From JBBQNJ01 sp038329845 (lineage in GTDB: Bacteria > Planctomycetota > Phycisphaerae > Tepidisphaerales > Tepidisphaeraceae): DNA of 64,000 bases. Each line of letters opens with the position of its first letter. Position 1 is the first letter of the stretch. The stretch covers positions 18,955 through 82,954 of the forward strand of contig JBBQNJ010000007.1 in NCBI GenBank assembly GCA_038329845.1, in the 5' to 3' direction. The notes below the pieces were generated by a model. It made no database searches, was not told the DNA's origin, and saw only the letters and a program-made list of their open reading frames with translations. The position numbers and the translations under genes are program-made. Shown piece after piece: positions 34,935 to 43,874 of the stretch.

Positions 34935-35768
34935 ATGATCGGCGTGATGGACCGACTCTCCGGCGAATCCCAACGGCGTTACGAGGCGATCGCGGCGTAT
35001 TACGACGCGGAGAATGAGGCCGACCCGGCGCTGCGCCGGGATGTGCCGTTGTTGCTCGATGAACTGGGGAAAAAAGCCCGGGATATTCTCGAGCTGGGCG
35101 CGGGGACGGGGCGCGTGGCGATTCCGTTGGCGCAGGCGGGCCATCGCGTCGTGGCGGTGGATGCGGCGGCGGACATGCTCGAGATCGCCGCGAGAAAGCG
35201 CGACTTTCTCGGCATTCGCCCTGAGACACTCGAGTGGGTCTCCGCCGACATCCTGGATTTGCGGCTTTCCCGTCGCTTCGACTGGGTGTGCCTGATGTTC
35301 AATACGCTGCTGAACTTCACCACGTTGGAACAGCAGGATCGCGTCCTGCGCAGCGCCGTGCGCCACCTTCGTCCCCGCGGGCGGCTTTGGGTGGATATTG
35401 TTCAGCCCAGCGCCGCCATGCTCGGGATCGATTCGGCCCGCGACCTGGAGCCGACGCTTTTTTTCGTCCCGGAAACCGGCGAATCGGTGATGAAACTCAC
35501 CGATATCCGCCGTCTATCGCAGGGACAGGGCCAGCGCGTCACCTTCCGCTACGAATCGCTCGACCCGCACGGGCGCCGTCGCCGTCGGCGGGTGGGGTTC
35601 GACATGACGTTCTTCAGTCCACGCGAACTGCGGTTGCTGCTCGAGCGCCATGGGTTCGCCATCGAGCAGATGTACGGCAACTACGACCGCCGCCCGGTTG
35701 ACGCTCAATCTCCCCGAATTCTCGCGCGGGTGAGGTTGAAGTCCCGCGTCGCTTCGGGGATAGAATGA
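34935..35768 (+). CDS. SAM-dependent methyltransferase, class I
   Basis: About 277 aa. The Rossmann-type core shows motif I ILELGAGTGRVAIPLAQAGH, then VVAVDAAADMLEIA (motif II), LEWVSADILDL and WVCLMFNTLLNF. The C-terminal part has a Met/Phe-rich beta section, FDMTFFSPRELRLLLERHGF. The methyl acceptor cannot be told. Start uncertain: ATG at 34935 or 34947. It ends 4 bp before the HemQ-like gene and is probably co-transcribed with it, so a tetrapyrrole substrate is conceivable but unproven. Confidence 0.82.
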   Translation: MIGVMDRLSGESQRRYEAIAAYYDAENEADPALRRDVPLLLDELGKKARDILELGAGTGRVAIPLAQAGHRVVAVDAAADMLEIAARKRDFLGIRPETLEWVSADILDLRLSRRFDWVCLMFNTLLNFTTLEQQDRVLRSAVRHLRPRGRLWVDIVQPSAAMLGIDSARDLEPTLFFVPETGESVMKLTDIRRLSQGQGQRVTFRYESLDPHGRRRRRRVGFDMTFFSPRELRLLLERHGFAIEQMYGNYDRRPVDAQSPRILARVRLKSRVASGIE

Positions 35769-35772
35769 CGCC

Positions 35773-36480
35773 ATGACACAACCCGGTTCCCCCGCCATTC
35801 AACGGCAGTTCGTCAACTTCCTGTTCCTCAAGCTCGACCCGGCGTTTCGCCGGCTCGACGCCGCGGCCAAGGCTTCAGTCCGCGAGGAATTCACCGCCGC
35901 CGCCAGCGACGTTCCGGCAGGGATGATGTGCCTGAGCTACAGCACCGCCGGGCTTAAGGCTGACAGCGATCTGCTGCTGTGGCGGATCAGTTCGAGCGCC
36001 GATGATTTCCAGTCGCACACCCGCCGACTGAACAAGACCGTTCTGGGAGGCTATCTTCAGACCCCCTGGTCGTTTCTCTCGATGACCAAGCGCAGCATGT
36101 ACATCGACAAGCTGGACCCCTTCCACACCGCCGAAAGCCGCACGCATATCATCCCGGGCAAGCGAAAGTATCTGTTCGTTTATCCGTTCGTGAAGACGCG
36201 CGACTGGTACTTGCTGCCGCTGGAGCGCCGCCAGGAGATCATGAACGTGCATATCAAGGCGGGCAACGATTACCCCAGCGTCAAGCTCAACACCACCTAC
36301 AGCTTCGGCCTGGACGATCAGGATTTCGTGGTGGCGTTCGAGACCGACAAGCCGGAAGATTTTCTCGATCTGGTGATGAAGCTGCGGGAGACCGACAGCA
36401 GCAAGTATACCCAGCGCGACACGCCGATCTTCACCTGCGTACAACTGCCGATCGACGCGATTCTCGATCAGTTGTTCTAG
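35773..36480 (+). CDS. hemQ: HemQ/chlorite dismutase-family protein (coproheme decarboxylase-like)
   Basis: A 235-aa protein matching the HemQ side of the chlorite dismutase family. The core is KYLFVYPFVKTRDWYLLPLE followed by RRQEIMNVHIKAG, where the His is the expected proximal heme ligand. Then come TTYSFGLDDQDFVVAFETD and a tail with TPIFTCVQLP. It lacks the distal Arg context of true chlorite dismutases as far as I can see. HemQ converts coproheme III to heme b in the coproporphyrin-dependent pathway. A methyltransferase gene precedes it by 4 bp. Confidence 0.87.
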   Translation: MTQPGSPAIQRQFVNFLFLKLDPAFRRLDAAAKASVREEFTAAASDVPAGMMCLSYSTAGLKADSDLLLWRISSSADDFQSHTRRLNKTVLGGYLQTPWSFLSMTKRSMYIDKLDPFHTAESRTHIIPGKRKYLFVYPFVKTRDWYLLPLERRQEIMNVHIKAGNDYPSVKLNTTYSFGLDDQDFVVAFETDKPEDFLDLVMKLRETDSSKYTQRDTPIFTCVQLPIDAILDQLF

Positions 36481-36529
36481 CTGCCGGCGGCGCTCGCGGA
36501 GGAGGGATCGACCTCGTAAAATACCCGAT

Positions 36530-37318
36530 ATGTCGTCACAAACGACGAGTTTTTCGCCAGAGAGGCCGGAACCGGTGATCGGGTGGACGACCGCCGAAAA
36601 AGCTCGTCAGCCACGCCCGTCGCCACGCGCCGGTCCTCGCTCCTCCGGCCAGAGCGGCATCGGGTATCGCCTGGCCGTGTGGATCGGGCGATCCATCTTC
36701 GTCCAGACCATTCGAATCCGCGCCCTGCGTCCCGAAGCGCCCAATCGCCCCGGCGGCTATCTGCTGGCCATCAGCCACCTCAGCCACCTCGAGCCGTTCT
36801 GCGTCGGCATCCATATGCGCCGGCGAGTCGAATGGATGACGCGGATCGAGTTCTATCGTTATCGACTGATCGCTTTTTTTCTTAACCGACTCGGATGCTT
36901 TCCGGTCCGCCGATTCGGCGTGCCGGTCAGCGCCATCCGCAACGCCATCGACCGCGTTCGTCGCGGTCGAGTGGTGGGGATATTTCCCGAGGGAGGCTGC
37001 GCGCGGGGAAGCGATTCGGTCCTTCGCGGCGGGCCGATCAAGAAAGGCGTCTGTCTGATCGCCATGCGCGCCGAGGCGCCGGTGCTGCCGTGCGTGGTGC
37101 TGGGAACCGAGAAACTCAATGCTGCCGATGCGTGGATGCCGATGGGCCGGGGACGATTGTGGATCGCTTATGGCGCGCGGATGGTCTATCCGCCGGCGGA
37201 GTTCCCCGATCGCCGAAGCGCCCGGCGAATCATGGCCGAGGAGCTTCGCGCCGAGTTCATGTCGCTTTACGCCGAGCTGCGGGAACAATTCGGCATCCGC
37301 GACCAGGACGTGCCGTAG
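36530..37318 (+). CDS. PlsC-like 1-acylglycerol-3-phosphate acyltransferase, variant active site
   Basis: A 262-aa acyltransferase of the PlsC family. The acceptor-binding FPEG motif is in RVVGIFPEGGCARGSD, and the pocket motif near VLPCVVLGTE is present. The catalytic block reads HLSHLE, an HxxxxE instead of the usual HxxxxD. It has a disordered basic N-terminus of about 50 residues. It is followed 46 bp later by a second PlsC-family gene with a normal HxxxxD. The pair may serve two acylation steps or two lipid types. Confidence 0.78.
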   Translation: MSSQTTSFSPERPEPVIGWTTAEKARQPRPSPRAGPRSSGQSGIGYRLAVWIGRSIFVQTIRIRALRPEAPNRPGGYLLAISHLSHLEPFCVGIHMRRRVEWMTRIEFYRYRLIAFFLNRLGCFPVRRFGVPVSAIRNAIDRVRRGRVVGIFPEGGCARGSDSVLRGGPIKKGVCLIAMRAEAPVLPCVVLGTEKLNAADAWMPMGRGRLWIAYGARMVYPPAEFPDRRSARRIMAEELRAEFMSLYAELREQFGIRDQDVP

Positions 37319-37363
37319 CGCCGTCGGACCGGTCCAAAGGCACGACGGCCAAGAGGATCATTC

Positions 37364-38101
37364 ATGGGCGACAGCTACTACCGGGTGGTGCGGGCGATCG
37401 GTCGGACGGCGTTCTGGAGCTGTTCACGGCCGATCATTCTGCATTTGGACCGCATTCCGCGCCACGGCGCGTTCATTCTCGCCGCCACCCATTCCAGCCC
37501 GTTCGATGTCGCCTGCCTGATCCGAACGTCGCCTCGAATTCTTGATTTCGTTAGCATTGTCGAGGTTTTCAAATATCGCCCGCTGGCGTGGTTCTATGGC
37601 AACATGAATGCCTTTCCCCTGGATCGGCATCGCCCCGACATCCCGACCGTGCGAACGATCCTCGGCAGGCTCACCCGCGGCCGGGTGATCGCCATGTTTC
37701 CCGAAGGGCGAATCCCCCCCCCCGAACAGTCGGTTCTCGCCGGCGGATCGCTCAAGCCGGGGTTGATCCGCATCGCCGCCCGCAGCGGCGCGCCGATCGT
37801 GCCGTGCGTCATTGTGGGGGCGGCGATCTTCGGTCGTTTCAGCGCCTGGCTGCCGTTTCGCCATACCCGCTATGCCCTGGCGATCGGCGAGCCGATCCGC
37901 ATCAGCGCCGGCGATCTGCCCGGCCGAGATACCAGTGAACTGGAAGCGCTGCTTCGCGCGGCCTATCACCGTTTGCATGACGAAATCCTCGCCGAGCTGG
38001 AACGACGGGGGATTCGGCTGAAAATTGAACTGCCCGCGACTTGGCTTATGCCGCGGCCGTCTGGCGAAGCTCGGCCTGGCGATGCGACATCTGCGCCTTA
38101 A
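37364..38101 (+). CDS. PlsC-like 1-acylglycerol-3-phosphate acyltransferase
   Basis: A 245-aa acyltransferase with the intact catalytic motif HSSPFD (HxxxxD) in LAATHSSPFDVACLI, then the substrate motif FPEGRIPPP and PIVPCVIVGAAIFG. It probably forms phosphatidic acid or a related lipid at the membrane face. It is the second of two tandem PlsC-family genes. Its last 56 bp overlap the 3' end of the convergent fliA gene. Confidence 0.82.
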   Translation: MGDSYYRVVRAIGRTAFWSCSRPIILHLDRIPRHGAFILAATHSSPFDVACLIRTSPRILDFVSIVEVFKYRPLAWFYGNMNAFPLDRHRPDIPTVRTILGRLTRGRVIAMFPEGRIPPPEQSVLAGGSLKPGLIRIAARSGAPIVPCVIVGAAIFGRFSAWLPFRHTRYALAIGEPIRISAGDLPGRDTSELEALLRAAYHRLHDEILAELERRGIRLKIELPATWLMPRPSGEARPGDATSAP

Positions 38102-38924
38102 GCCGCCCGAGGATCAGTGTATGCATCTGGCTGACGCGTGACTCGCTCAGGTCCAGCGTCGCCCCGATTTCCTTCATCGTCATCTGCTCGAAGTAATACA
38201 GCAGCACGATCAGGCGCTCGGCCCGGCTTAGCCCGCGGGTGATCACGTCGCGCAGGTCCTTGCGATGGGCCTCTCGCAGCGGGTCAAGTGAGCGGCGATC
38301 CTCCAGCACGTCGATCTCCGACAGGTCGTTTTCTCCATCTCCACCCGCCTTCTTGCGCGACAAGGAGATCACGCTTATGGCGTTGGAGTCACGAGCCATC
38401 TTGGCGAAATCCGATGCCCCCACGCCCAATCGAGCGGCGGCTTCCTCGTGCGTCGGCGCCCGGCCCAGCTCGCTCTCCAGCTCGCGCGTCACGTTGTGCA
38501 GCTTGTGCGAGCGTGAGCGGGCAAGCCGCGGGACCCAATCCCACGAGCGCAGCTCATCCAGGATCGCCCCGTGAACGCGAGTAGCGCCGTACGTCTCGAA
38601 CTTCACCCCGCGGGCCGGATCGAATGCCTCGATCGCGGCCATCAGTCCGAAGACCCCCGCCGATACCAGGTCGTTCACATCGACCTCCGACGGCAGCTTC
38701 TTGTGGATCCGATCGGCCACGTATCGGACCACCGGCAGATAGTTTTCGATGAGAATGTTGCGGGCTCGCTCGCCGTGGTCGCGGGCGTATACCCGCCACA
38801 CCTCGGCGATATCCTGCGGCGGCGACTTGATCGAGGCCATGATGGGCCTGGCGGCCGCGACGGTGGAACCGCCGACCGGCTCGGCGACGGTGGTGGAAAC
38901 GTCGTTGGCTTGCTTGCGAGGCAT
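38046..38924 (-). CDS. fliA: Flagellar sigma factor FliA (sigma-28)
   Basis: A 292-aa sigma factor. Region 2 contains NILIENYLPVVRYVADRIHK and DLVSAGVFGLMAAIEAFDPA, region 3 has RSHKLHNVTRELESELGRAP, and region 4 ends EIGATLDLSESRVSQMHTLI. The layout lacks the long N-terminal region of sigma-70 and follows FliA/WhiG. The ATG at 38924 has GGGAGG 5 bp upstream; the first 35 residues are a low-complexity extension. It should direct late flagellar genes. It stands apart from the flagellar operon at 1-11642. Confidence 0.92.
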   Translation of the reverse strand: MPRKQANDVSTTVAEPVGGSTVAAARPIMASIKSPPQDIAEVWRVYARDHGERARNILIENYLPVVRYVADRIHKKLPSEVDVNDLVSAGVFGLMAAIEAFDPARGVKFETYGATRVHGAILDELRSWDWVPRLARSRSHKLHNVTRELESELGRAPTHEEAAARLGVGASDFAKMARDSNAISVISLSRKKAGGDGENDLSEIDVLEDRRSLDPLREAHRKDLRDVITRGLSRAERLIVLLYYFEQMTMKEIGATLDLSESRVSQMHTLILGRLKAQMSHRQAELRQTAAA

Positions 38925-39128
38925 ACATCCTCCCGGTCCATGGGTTCTGATCAACGCTGGCGCAACGGCGTCGGCGACGAAGACTCGGAGAGAGAAAGGC
39001 ATCCATGCCGGCCTCGCCGCGCCACTCGCGTGCGCAGCGGGAGCGCCTTGCTCTTGAGTCCAATCCAGTTATCGGCACATCGACCGGGGGGCTTGAGTAA
39101 TCTGGGAAGAATTGCTGCTTATCGGACG

Positions 39129-39166
39129 AACCGGGCATGCCCGACCCACGTCGGGCACGCCCGGTT
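39129..39166. repeat. REP-2 palindrome between fliA and the LTxxQ gene
   Basis: Arms 39129-39145 and 39150-39166 match at 16 of 17 positions around a 4-nt loop. Each arm contains the GGGCRYGCCC core of the second REP family. It lies 28 bp past the stop of the minus-strand gene at 39194 and may terminate its transcript, though no T-run follows. Confidence 0.75.
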
Positions 39167-39193
39167 GATGAAACATGCCTTAAAAAAACCCGT

Positions 39194-40297
39194 TCAATTG
39201 TCGGCATCGGGCACTTGGGGTGGCGCCGGCCGGTCCTTCTCGCCGCGATCCCGGCGAGGCGATTCCGCCGCGCCGCTGCCGGGCCGGTCGCCGTCAGGGC
39301 GAGCCCCCGGCCGATCACCCTCGGGACGAGCTCCTGGCCCATCACCCTTGGGGCTAGCCCCGGGCCGGTCGCCGTCAGGACGAGCCCCCGGCCGATCACC
39401 CTCGGGACGGCGGGTGCCGGGTCGATCGCCGTCGGGACGGTCAGCGCCGGGTCGATCGCCATCGGGGCGCTCAACCCCACGATCGCGGCCACGCTTGCCG
39501 CGATCACCCTGGGCGCGATCCGCCGGCGGCGGTGGCCCGTCATTTCCTTCCTGCATCGACTTGCGCAGCGTCTCCTGCTGCTCGGGCGTGAGAATCTGCC
39601 GCATCGTCTCCCGAAGCTCATCCATGATCGGGCGCATCTTCTCGCGCATCGCCTTCGGGTCGCCGCGCTCGCCGTCCCCGCGGGCCGCCTGGAACTTCGT
39701 CCGCGCGTCCTGCAACGCCGTCTTCACTTGGTCTTTTTGCTCGGCGGTCAGGTCCAGCTTGCCGACCGCTTCGTGCAATCGCTCGACCATTCCCGCGGCC
39801 ATGTCTCGCGGCTGGGGCAGTTTTTCCTGGAGCGTCTGCTGCTGCTGCTCGTTCAGCACGGCCTTGAGATCCTCAATCGCCCCGCGCCGAATCTCCATGA
39901 ACTTCTGCATCCGCTGCCGCGGCTCGGCACCCTTTTCCTGGCCCAGCTTTTCGATTTCGCCGCTCGCCTTTTTCAGAATCTCCTCGACCTTGGGCTTCTG
40001 CTCGTCGGTCAGATTCAGATCCTTAATCGCGTCCTTCAGGTGATCGATCATCATCTGCGGACCGCCACCCCGGGCCTCGCCCCCTCGGGCCTCGGCCCCG
40101 CGACCGGGCCGCTCGACGTTGTCCTTTCGCGGGCGTTCGTTGGCTCCCTGGCCGTCCCGTTTCTTCTCCCCATCGGCGCGGCGGGCCGGACGATCTTCCG
40201 CCTTGTCGGCACCGCGCGCCGGCAGAACCGGGATCGCCATCACAAGGCCCATCACGCCCGGGGCCAGCCATTTCCATACTCGTGTTCCGTGCTGCAT
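39194..40297 (-). CDS. Exported Spy-like LTxxQ protein with Gly-Asp-Arg-Pro repeat tail
   Basis: About 367 aa. A signal peptide (WLAPGVMGLVMAIPVLPARG) is followed by a charged linker, and then helices with three LTxxQ-type motifs: LNLTDEQKPKVEEI, LDLTAEQKDQVKTA and ILTPEQQETLRKSM. LTxxQ repeats mark the Spy/CpxP family of periplasmic chaperones and stress sensors. The C-terminal 110 residues are roughly nine-residue repeats of the type RPDGDRPGA and RPEGDRPGA, highly charged and probably disordered. The ATG at 40297 has GGAGA 7 bp upstream. Whole-protein function is unknown. Confidence 0.72.
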   Translation of the reverse strand: MQHGTRVWKWLAPGVMGLVMAIPVLPARGADKAEDRPARRADGEKKRDGQGANERPRKDNVERPGRGAEARGGEARGGGPQMMIDHLKDAIKDLNLTDEQKPKVEEILKKASGEIEKLGQEKGAEPRQRMQKFMEIRRGAIEDLKAVLNEQQQQTLQEKLPQPRDMAAGMVERLHEAVGKLDLTAEQKDQVKTALQDARTKFQAARGDGERGDPKAMREKMRPIMDELRETMRQILTPEQQETLRKSMQEGNDGPPPPADRAQGDRGKRGRDRGVERPDGDRPGADRPDGDRPGTRRPEGDRPGARPDGDRPGASPKGDGPGARPEGDRPGARPDGDRPGSGAAESPRRDRGEKDRPAPPQVPDADN

Positions 40298-40426
40298 AGG
40301 ATTTCTCCGTAAAAAAAGGTTCACCGGCGTTCGCACCGGCACTTGTCACCCGATACAACGCCGCCGGATGCGGAATATTTCCATCCCCCGGCGACGGCAT
40401 CCCCGAATCGCCGTAAACTCAAGTCC

Positions 40427-41116
40427 ATGGCCGTTCGACTGGTTCTGATGATGGGGATACTGCTCGCCGGATGCTCGTCCGGCCCGCCGACGATACGGCT
40501 GCCGCCGCCGTCCGCTCAGCCGCCGCGGATCGGATATCAAATCGACCGCCCCATCCCCCCGCTCCAGCAGCGACAACCCCTTATGCTCGCGGTGGGCGAT
40601 GAGCGCATCAACACCGACATCCTCCAGCATCCTCGCTCCCCGCAGGCGCAGCGGGATTCGATTTTCGCCTCGCCCGGCGGTTCTCCCGACGTACTTCTCG
40701 CCCAGGCCATGCGCCGGGCGTTGCCCATGCATGGCTACGACGTCGTCGAGAGCGGTTCGGTCATGTTGCTGATGCGAATCGTCCGCTTTGCCATCGTCTA
40801 TCCTCCCGACGTCGCATCCGGGCGAGTGCCGGTCTGCACCGTCGAACTCACCGCCGACGTCGTGGGAAGAAAAGGCAACGCCTCGGCGACCCGAAGTGGA
40901 CGGATATGGATCCAGACCCCCGGCGATCCGACGCGGGCGCAGCTCGAAACGGGGTTCTCCAGCGCGCTGACTCAGGCGATCGAGCGGCTCTTGAGCGATC
41001 CCGCTCTGCTCGAGGCCATCGACGCCAATTGCTCATCGCCATCCCCCGACGCGGCGGCGACTAATTCGTCGGTGCGACCTCGCGATACTGCGACGACTGG
41101 CGGGCCACCAGATTGA
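40427..41116 (+). CDS. Lipoprotein of unknown function
   Basis: A 229-aa protein with a short lipoprotein signal: MAVRLVLMMGILLAGCSSGP, lipobox LLAGC. The mature part starts Pro-rich, followed by a compact domain with VLLAQAMRRALPMHGYDVVE and GRIWIQTPGDPTRAQLETGF, similar in layout to small lipoproteins with a GNA1162/YajG-like fold, though I cannot name the family with certainty. Its 3' end overlaps the convergent gene at 41061-41579 by 56 bp. Confidence 0.68.
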   Translation: MAVRLVLMMGILLAGCSSGPPTIRLPPPSAQPPRIGYQIDRPIPPLQQRQPLMLAVGDERINTDILQHPRSPQAQRDSIFASPGGSPDVLLAQAMRRALPMHGYDVVESGSVMLLMRIVRFAIVYPPDVASGRVPVCTVELTADVVGRKGNASATRSGRIWIQTPGDPTRAQLETGFSSALTQAIERLLSDPALLEAIDANCSSPSPDAAATNSSVRPRDTATTGGPPD

Positions 41117-41579
41117 CCACCGTCACCATGTCGTCCTCAATCCCCTGCACGGTCGAGACCAGTACTTCCCCGGTCGGCAGCATGGCGCGCACCCGGTAAT
41201 CGCCCCGCGGCAGAAATACCCGTGTGCGAAAACTGTTATCCGACTTCATGGTCACCCGGATTTGCCGTCCAGCCGATCCCAGGGCCGTGATCTGCACCTC
41301 GGCGCCCTCGATCGTCGCATCGCCGCGCAGTTCCAGCACCCCGGTCGGGCTGGGCGTCATCAGGTCGCGGAAAATCAGCAGCGTCACCGTCGCCGCCACC
41401 AGCAGCGCCGACGCCACGATCACGGCGCGGATGAACCCCGGCGAATGCTTCGAAGCGGCCGGATCCCCTTCCATAGGGGCGCTTGCCCCAGCTGCCGGCG
41501 ATGACACTGCCACCGCCGCTCCGATCTGACTCGATCCCGCCGGATTCGCCGATTGCTCGGTGTCCATCACCATGCCCAT
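41061..41579 (-). CDS. Single-pass membrane protein with a beta-sandwich-like domain
   Basis: A 172-aa protein. There is a low-complexity Ala/Ser/Pro N-terminus and a membrane helix near residues 51-70 (AVIVASALLVAATVTLLIF). About 90 residues of beta-rich sequence follow, including TGVLELRGDATIEGAEVQIT, FLPRGDYRVRAMLPTGEV and TVVNLVARQ, resembling carboxypeptidase-regulatory or PEGA-like folds. The ATG at 41579 has GAGG 5 bp upstream. It is followed 26 bp upstream in the operon by an aminotransferase gene. No function assigned. Confidence 0.6.
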   Translation of the reverse strand: MGMVMDTEQSANPAGSSQIGAAVAVSSPAAGASAPMEGDPAASKHSPGFIRAVIVASALLVAATVTLLIFRDLMTPSPTGVLELRGDATIEGAEVQITALGSAGRQIRVTMKSDNSFRTRVFLPRGDYRVRAMLPTGEVLVSTVQGIEDDMVTVVNLVARQSSQYREVAPTN

Positions 41580-41604
41580 GTCGTCCTCGCCGTCAGGAAA
41601 ACGC

Positions 41605-42990
41605 TCAGGCCGACAGCGTACGCTTGGCCAGCCCCATCACCGTGTTCCACGCCGTCCCGGGAACCCGCTGCGTGTCGGCCAACACATCGCGCATCGCCTC
41701 GAGGAACCAGTCCATATCCGCCCGCGTCACGATCAGCGGCGGCAGGAACTTGATCACCTCGGTGTGATACCCGGCCACCTGCGACAAAATCCGATGCTTT
41801 TGCAGCAGCGGAATGATGATCATCTGCCCAAAGACTCCGAAGTTCAATTTGTGCAGCGCGTCCCAGGCGAGCTTGAGCTTGAGCGACTTTTCCGGTCGGG
41901 CGAAGTCGATGGCGAACATCAACCCCTTGCCGCGCACGTCGCTGACGAACGGACAAGTCTGCCCGATTTCCCGTAGTTTCGACATCACGTATTCGCCCAG
42001 TTCCGCGGCGTTCTCCACCAGCCGTTCCTGCTCGATCACGCGCAGGCTCGCCAGCGCCGCGGCCATCGCCATGTCGTTCTGCCCGAACGTGTTGGAATGC
42101 ACGACGCAGCGCTCCATCGAGTTGAACACGCAGTCCATCACCTTCGGCCGGGTGATCACCGCCCCCACCGGGACATACCCCCCGCTCAGCGCCTTGGCGA
42201 CGCAAAGAATGTCCGGCTCGACATCGGGAAAATGCTGAAAGCAGAACCATTTCCCCGTACGGCCCAGCCCGCTTTGCACCTCGTCGATCACCAGCAAAGT
42301 TCCGTATTTGCGGCACAGTCGCTGGGCTTCGAGAAGATATCCATCGGCCACCACCTCGCAGGTCTTGCCCTGCACCGGCTCGACCACGAACGCCGCCGCC
42401 CGCTTGCTCGACAACGCCTCTTCCAACGCCGCGATGTCATTGAACGCCACCCGCCGCGTCCCGGGAAGAAGATCCCCGAATCGCTCGCGGAAGAAGTCGG
42501 CGCCGTTGAGCGACAGCGACCCGGTGCTAAGCCCGTGAAACGCATGGTCGCAATAGACGATCTCTCCGCGCCCGGTGGCGCAGCGGGCGAACTTGATGGC
42601 GCTTTCGATCGTCTCGGTTCCGCTGTTGCAGAAAAAAACGCGGGACAGCTCGCCGCCGGCGTGACGGGTCAGCATCTCGGCCGCCAGACCGCTCAGCAGC
42701 CCGCAATCCATCCGCACCAGGTTCGGCAGATCAGCGCCCAGCACCTGCTGGAGAATCGCCCGAACCTTCGGATGGTTTCGCCCCAGGGCGAAAACGCCCC
42801 ACCCGGTGAGCAAATCCAGATATTTGTTCCCCTCGGCGTCGAAGAGATACGCTCCTTCGGCCCGCGTGTATCCCTTGTCGAACCCGATGGCGCGCAGCAT
42901 CTTCACGAACACCGGGTTGATGTGTCGCTCATGCAGCTCGTATTGCCTGCCTCGATTTTGTTCCAGCCAAGCGAGAAAATCAGTCTCCAT
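41605..42990 (-). CDS. Class III (ornithine/GABA-type) aminotransferase
   Basis: A 461-aa PLP enzyme. Family features are FFCNSGTETIESAIKFARCA (phosphate-binding), the YCDHAFHGLSTGSLS segment, LLVIDEVQSGLGRTGKW with the ring-binding Asp, and the PLP lysine in CVAKALSGGYVPVGAVI. Putrescine, lysine, ornithine or 4-aminobutyrate may be the amino donor; sequence alone does not decide. The ATG at 42990 (METDFLAW) is used, since upstream only TTG is available. It lies in a two-gene transcript with the membrane protein downstream. Confidence 0.85.
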   Translation of the reverse strand: METDFLAWLEQNRGRQYELHERHINPVFVKMLRAIGFDKGYTRAEGAYLFDAEGNKYLDLLTGWGVFALGRNHPKVRAILQQVLGADLPNLVRMDCGLLSGLAAEMLTRHAGGELSRVFFCNSGTETIESAIKFARCATGRGEIVYCDHAFHGLSTGSLSLNGADFFRERFGDLLPGTRRVAFNDIAALEEALSSKRAAAFVVEPVQGKTCEVVADGYLLEAQRLCRKYGTLLVIDEVQSGLGRTGKWFCFQHFPDVEPDILCVAKALSGGYVPVGAVITRPKVMDCVFNSMERCVVHSNTFGQNDMAMAAALASLRVIEQERLVENAAELGEYVMSKLREIGQTCPFVSDVRGKGLMFAIDFARPEKSLKLKLAWDALHKLNFGVFGQMIIIPLLQKHRILSQVAGYHTEVIKFLPPLIVTRADMDWFLEAMRDVLADTQRVPGTAWNTVMGLAKRTLSA

Positions 42991-43056
42991 CACCCCGACA
43001 TCATACGGCGCGGGGGCAGACAAGGGGAGGGGTCATGGAGTATCCTCGTCGGCGCC

Positions 43057-43842
43057 ATGTTCGAGGAACACGAAGAAAGCCCCATCGAGCGCGCCTCCGA
43101 TCCCGTCGCCGCCGCAACGGAGAAGGCCGAGGGGTTCCGCATCCACGCCCAGTTCGCCGCCGTCTTTGAAGGTACCCGCAAATTCGACTCCTGCCTGGAG
43201 ATGGACCTGCGGCCCAACACCGCCCGCGATATCCAGCAACGCATGGCCCGCCTGGAAAAGAGCAAAAGCCCGGAAACGCCCCTCCTGCTCGATCCCGCCG
43301 CGCCCGATGCGGCCGATCTGCTGAATCTCTGGCGAACGCGCGACCTGTCCACCAACGATTACCACATCTACCCCCGCCCCGGCGAGGTGATGATCGTCCG
43401 ATGGCTCGAGGGCGGGCAAGTCGAGACCTTCTACCAGCGGCTCCAGGCCCACTTCGACGCGGCGATTGCCGGCTATCGCGAAGATCAGCGCCACGCCCAC
43501 CAGTGGAAGCAGGATCCCAAAACCCTGGCCTATCTCGACGCGCTGGACAAAATCGACGTGCGCATGGACCAGCGATACCTGCGCGAGCCGATCCGCAAAT
43601 TTAAGGCCTACGTGCTGTCCACCCAGACCGCCGACGAGCTGAACATCAACTACCTGGCCGACTACATCATGGGCGTGGCGGTGTCGCAGATCGTCGGCGA
43701 TATCTCAGCGCCCCCGCCCGACCCGACCGATGCCGACCTCGCCTGGTTCTTCAAGCTCTTCTGCCTGCGCGGTATCCGAGAGGATGTCGAGCAGATGTGT
43801 TTCTTCACCTACCTGCAAAAAAGCGACGATCTGGATTTTTGA
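43057..43842 (+). CDS. Conserved hypothetical protein
   Basis: A 261-aa soluble protein with no signal peptide or membrane helix. Notable stretches are DLSTNDYHIYPRPGEVMIVR, QVETFYQRLQAHFDAAI and LNINYLADYIMGVAVSQIVG. The C-terminal WFFKLFCLRGIREDVEQMCF is hydrophobic and probably buried. I do not recognise the family. Its stop codon lies within the -35 element of the aroF promoter, so the two genes are abutting but separately transcribed. Confidence 0.6.
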   Translation: MFEEHEESPIERASDPVAAATEKAEGFRIHAQFAAVFEGTRKFDSCLEMDLRPNTARDIQQRMARLEKSKSPETPLLLDPAAPDAADLLNLWRTRDLSTNDYHIYPRPGEVMIVRWLEGGQVETFYQRLQAHFDAAIAGYREDQRHAHQWKQDPKTLAYLDALDKIDVRMDQRYLREPIRKFKAYVLSTQTADELNINYLADYIMGVAVSQIVGDISAPPPDPTDADLAWFFKLFCLRGIREDVEQMCFFTYLQKSDDLDF

Positions 43843-43866
43843 CAATCCGCGATTTCGTGATATCCT
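43839..43866 (+). promoter_or_regulatory. Promoter of the aroF leader region
   Basis: TTGACA at 43839-43844, a 16-bp spacer, and TATCCT at 43861-43866. Transcription should begin near 43872-43874, only a base or two ahead of the GTG of the aromatic leader reading frame at 43875. The leader peptide would then be translated from a leaderless mRNA end, as reported for the trp leader of some alphaproteobacteria. The -35 box includes the stop codon of the upstream gene. Confidence 0.65.
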
Positions 43867-43874
43867 GAAGACCC

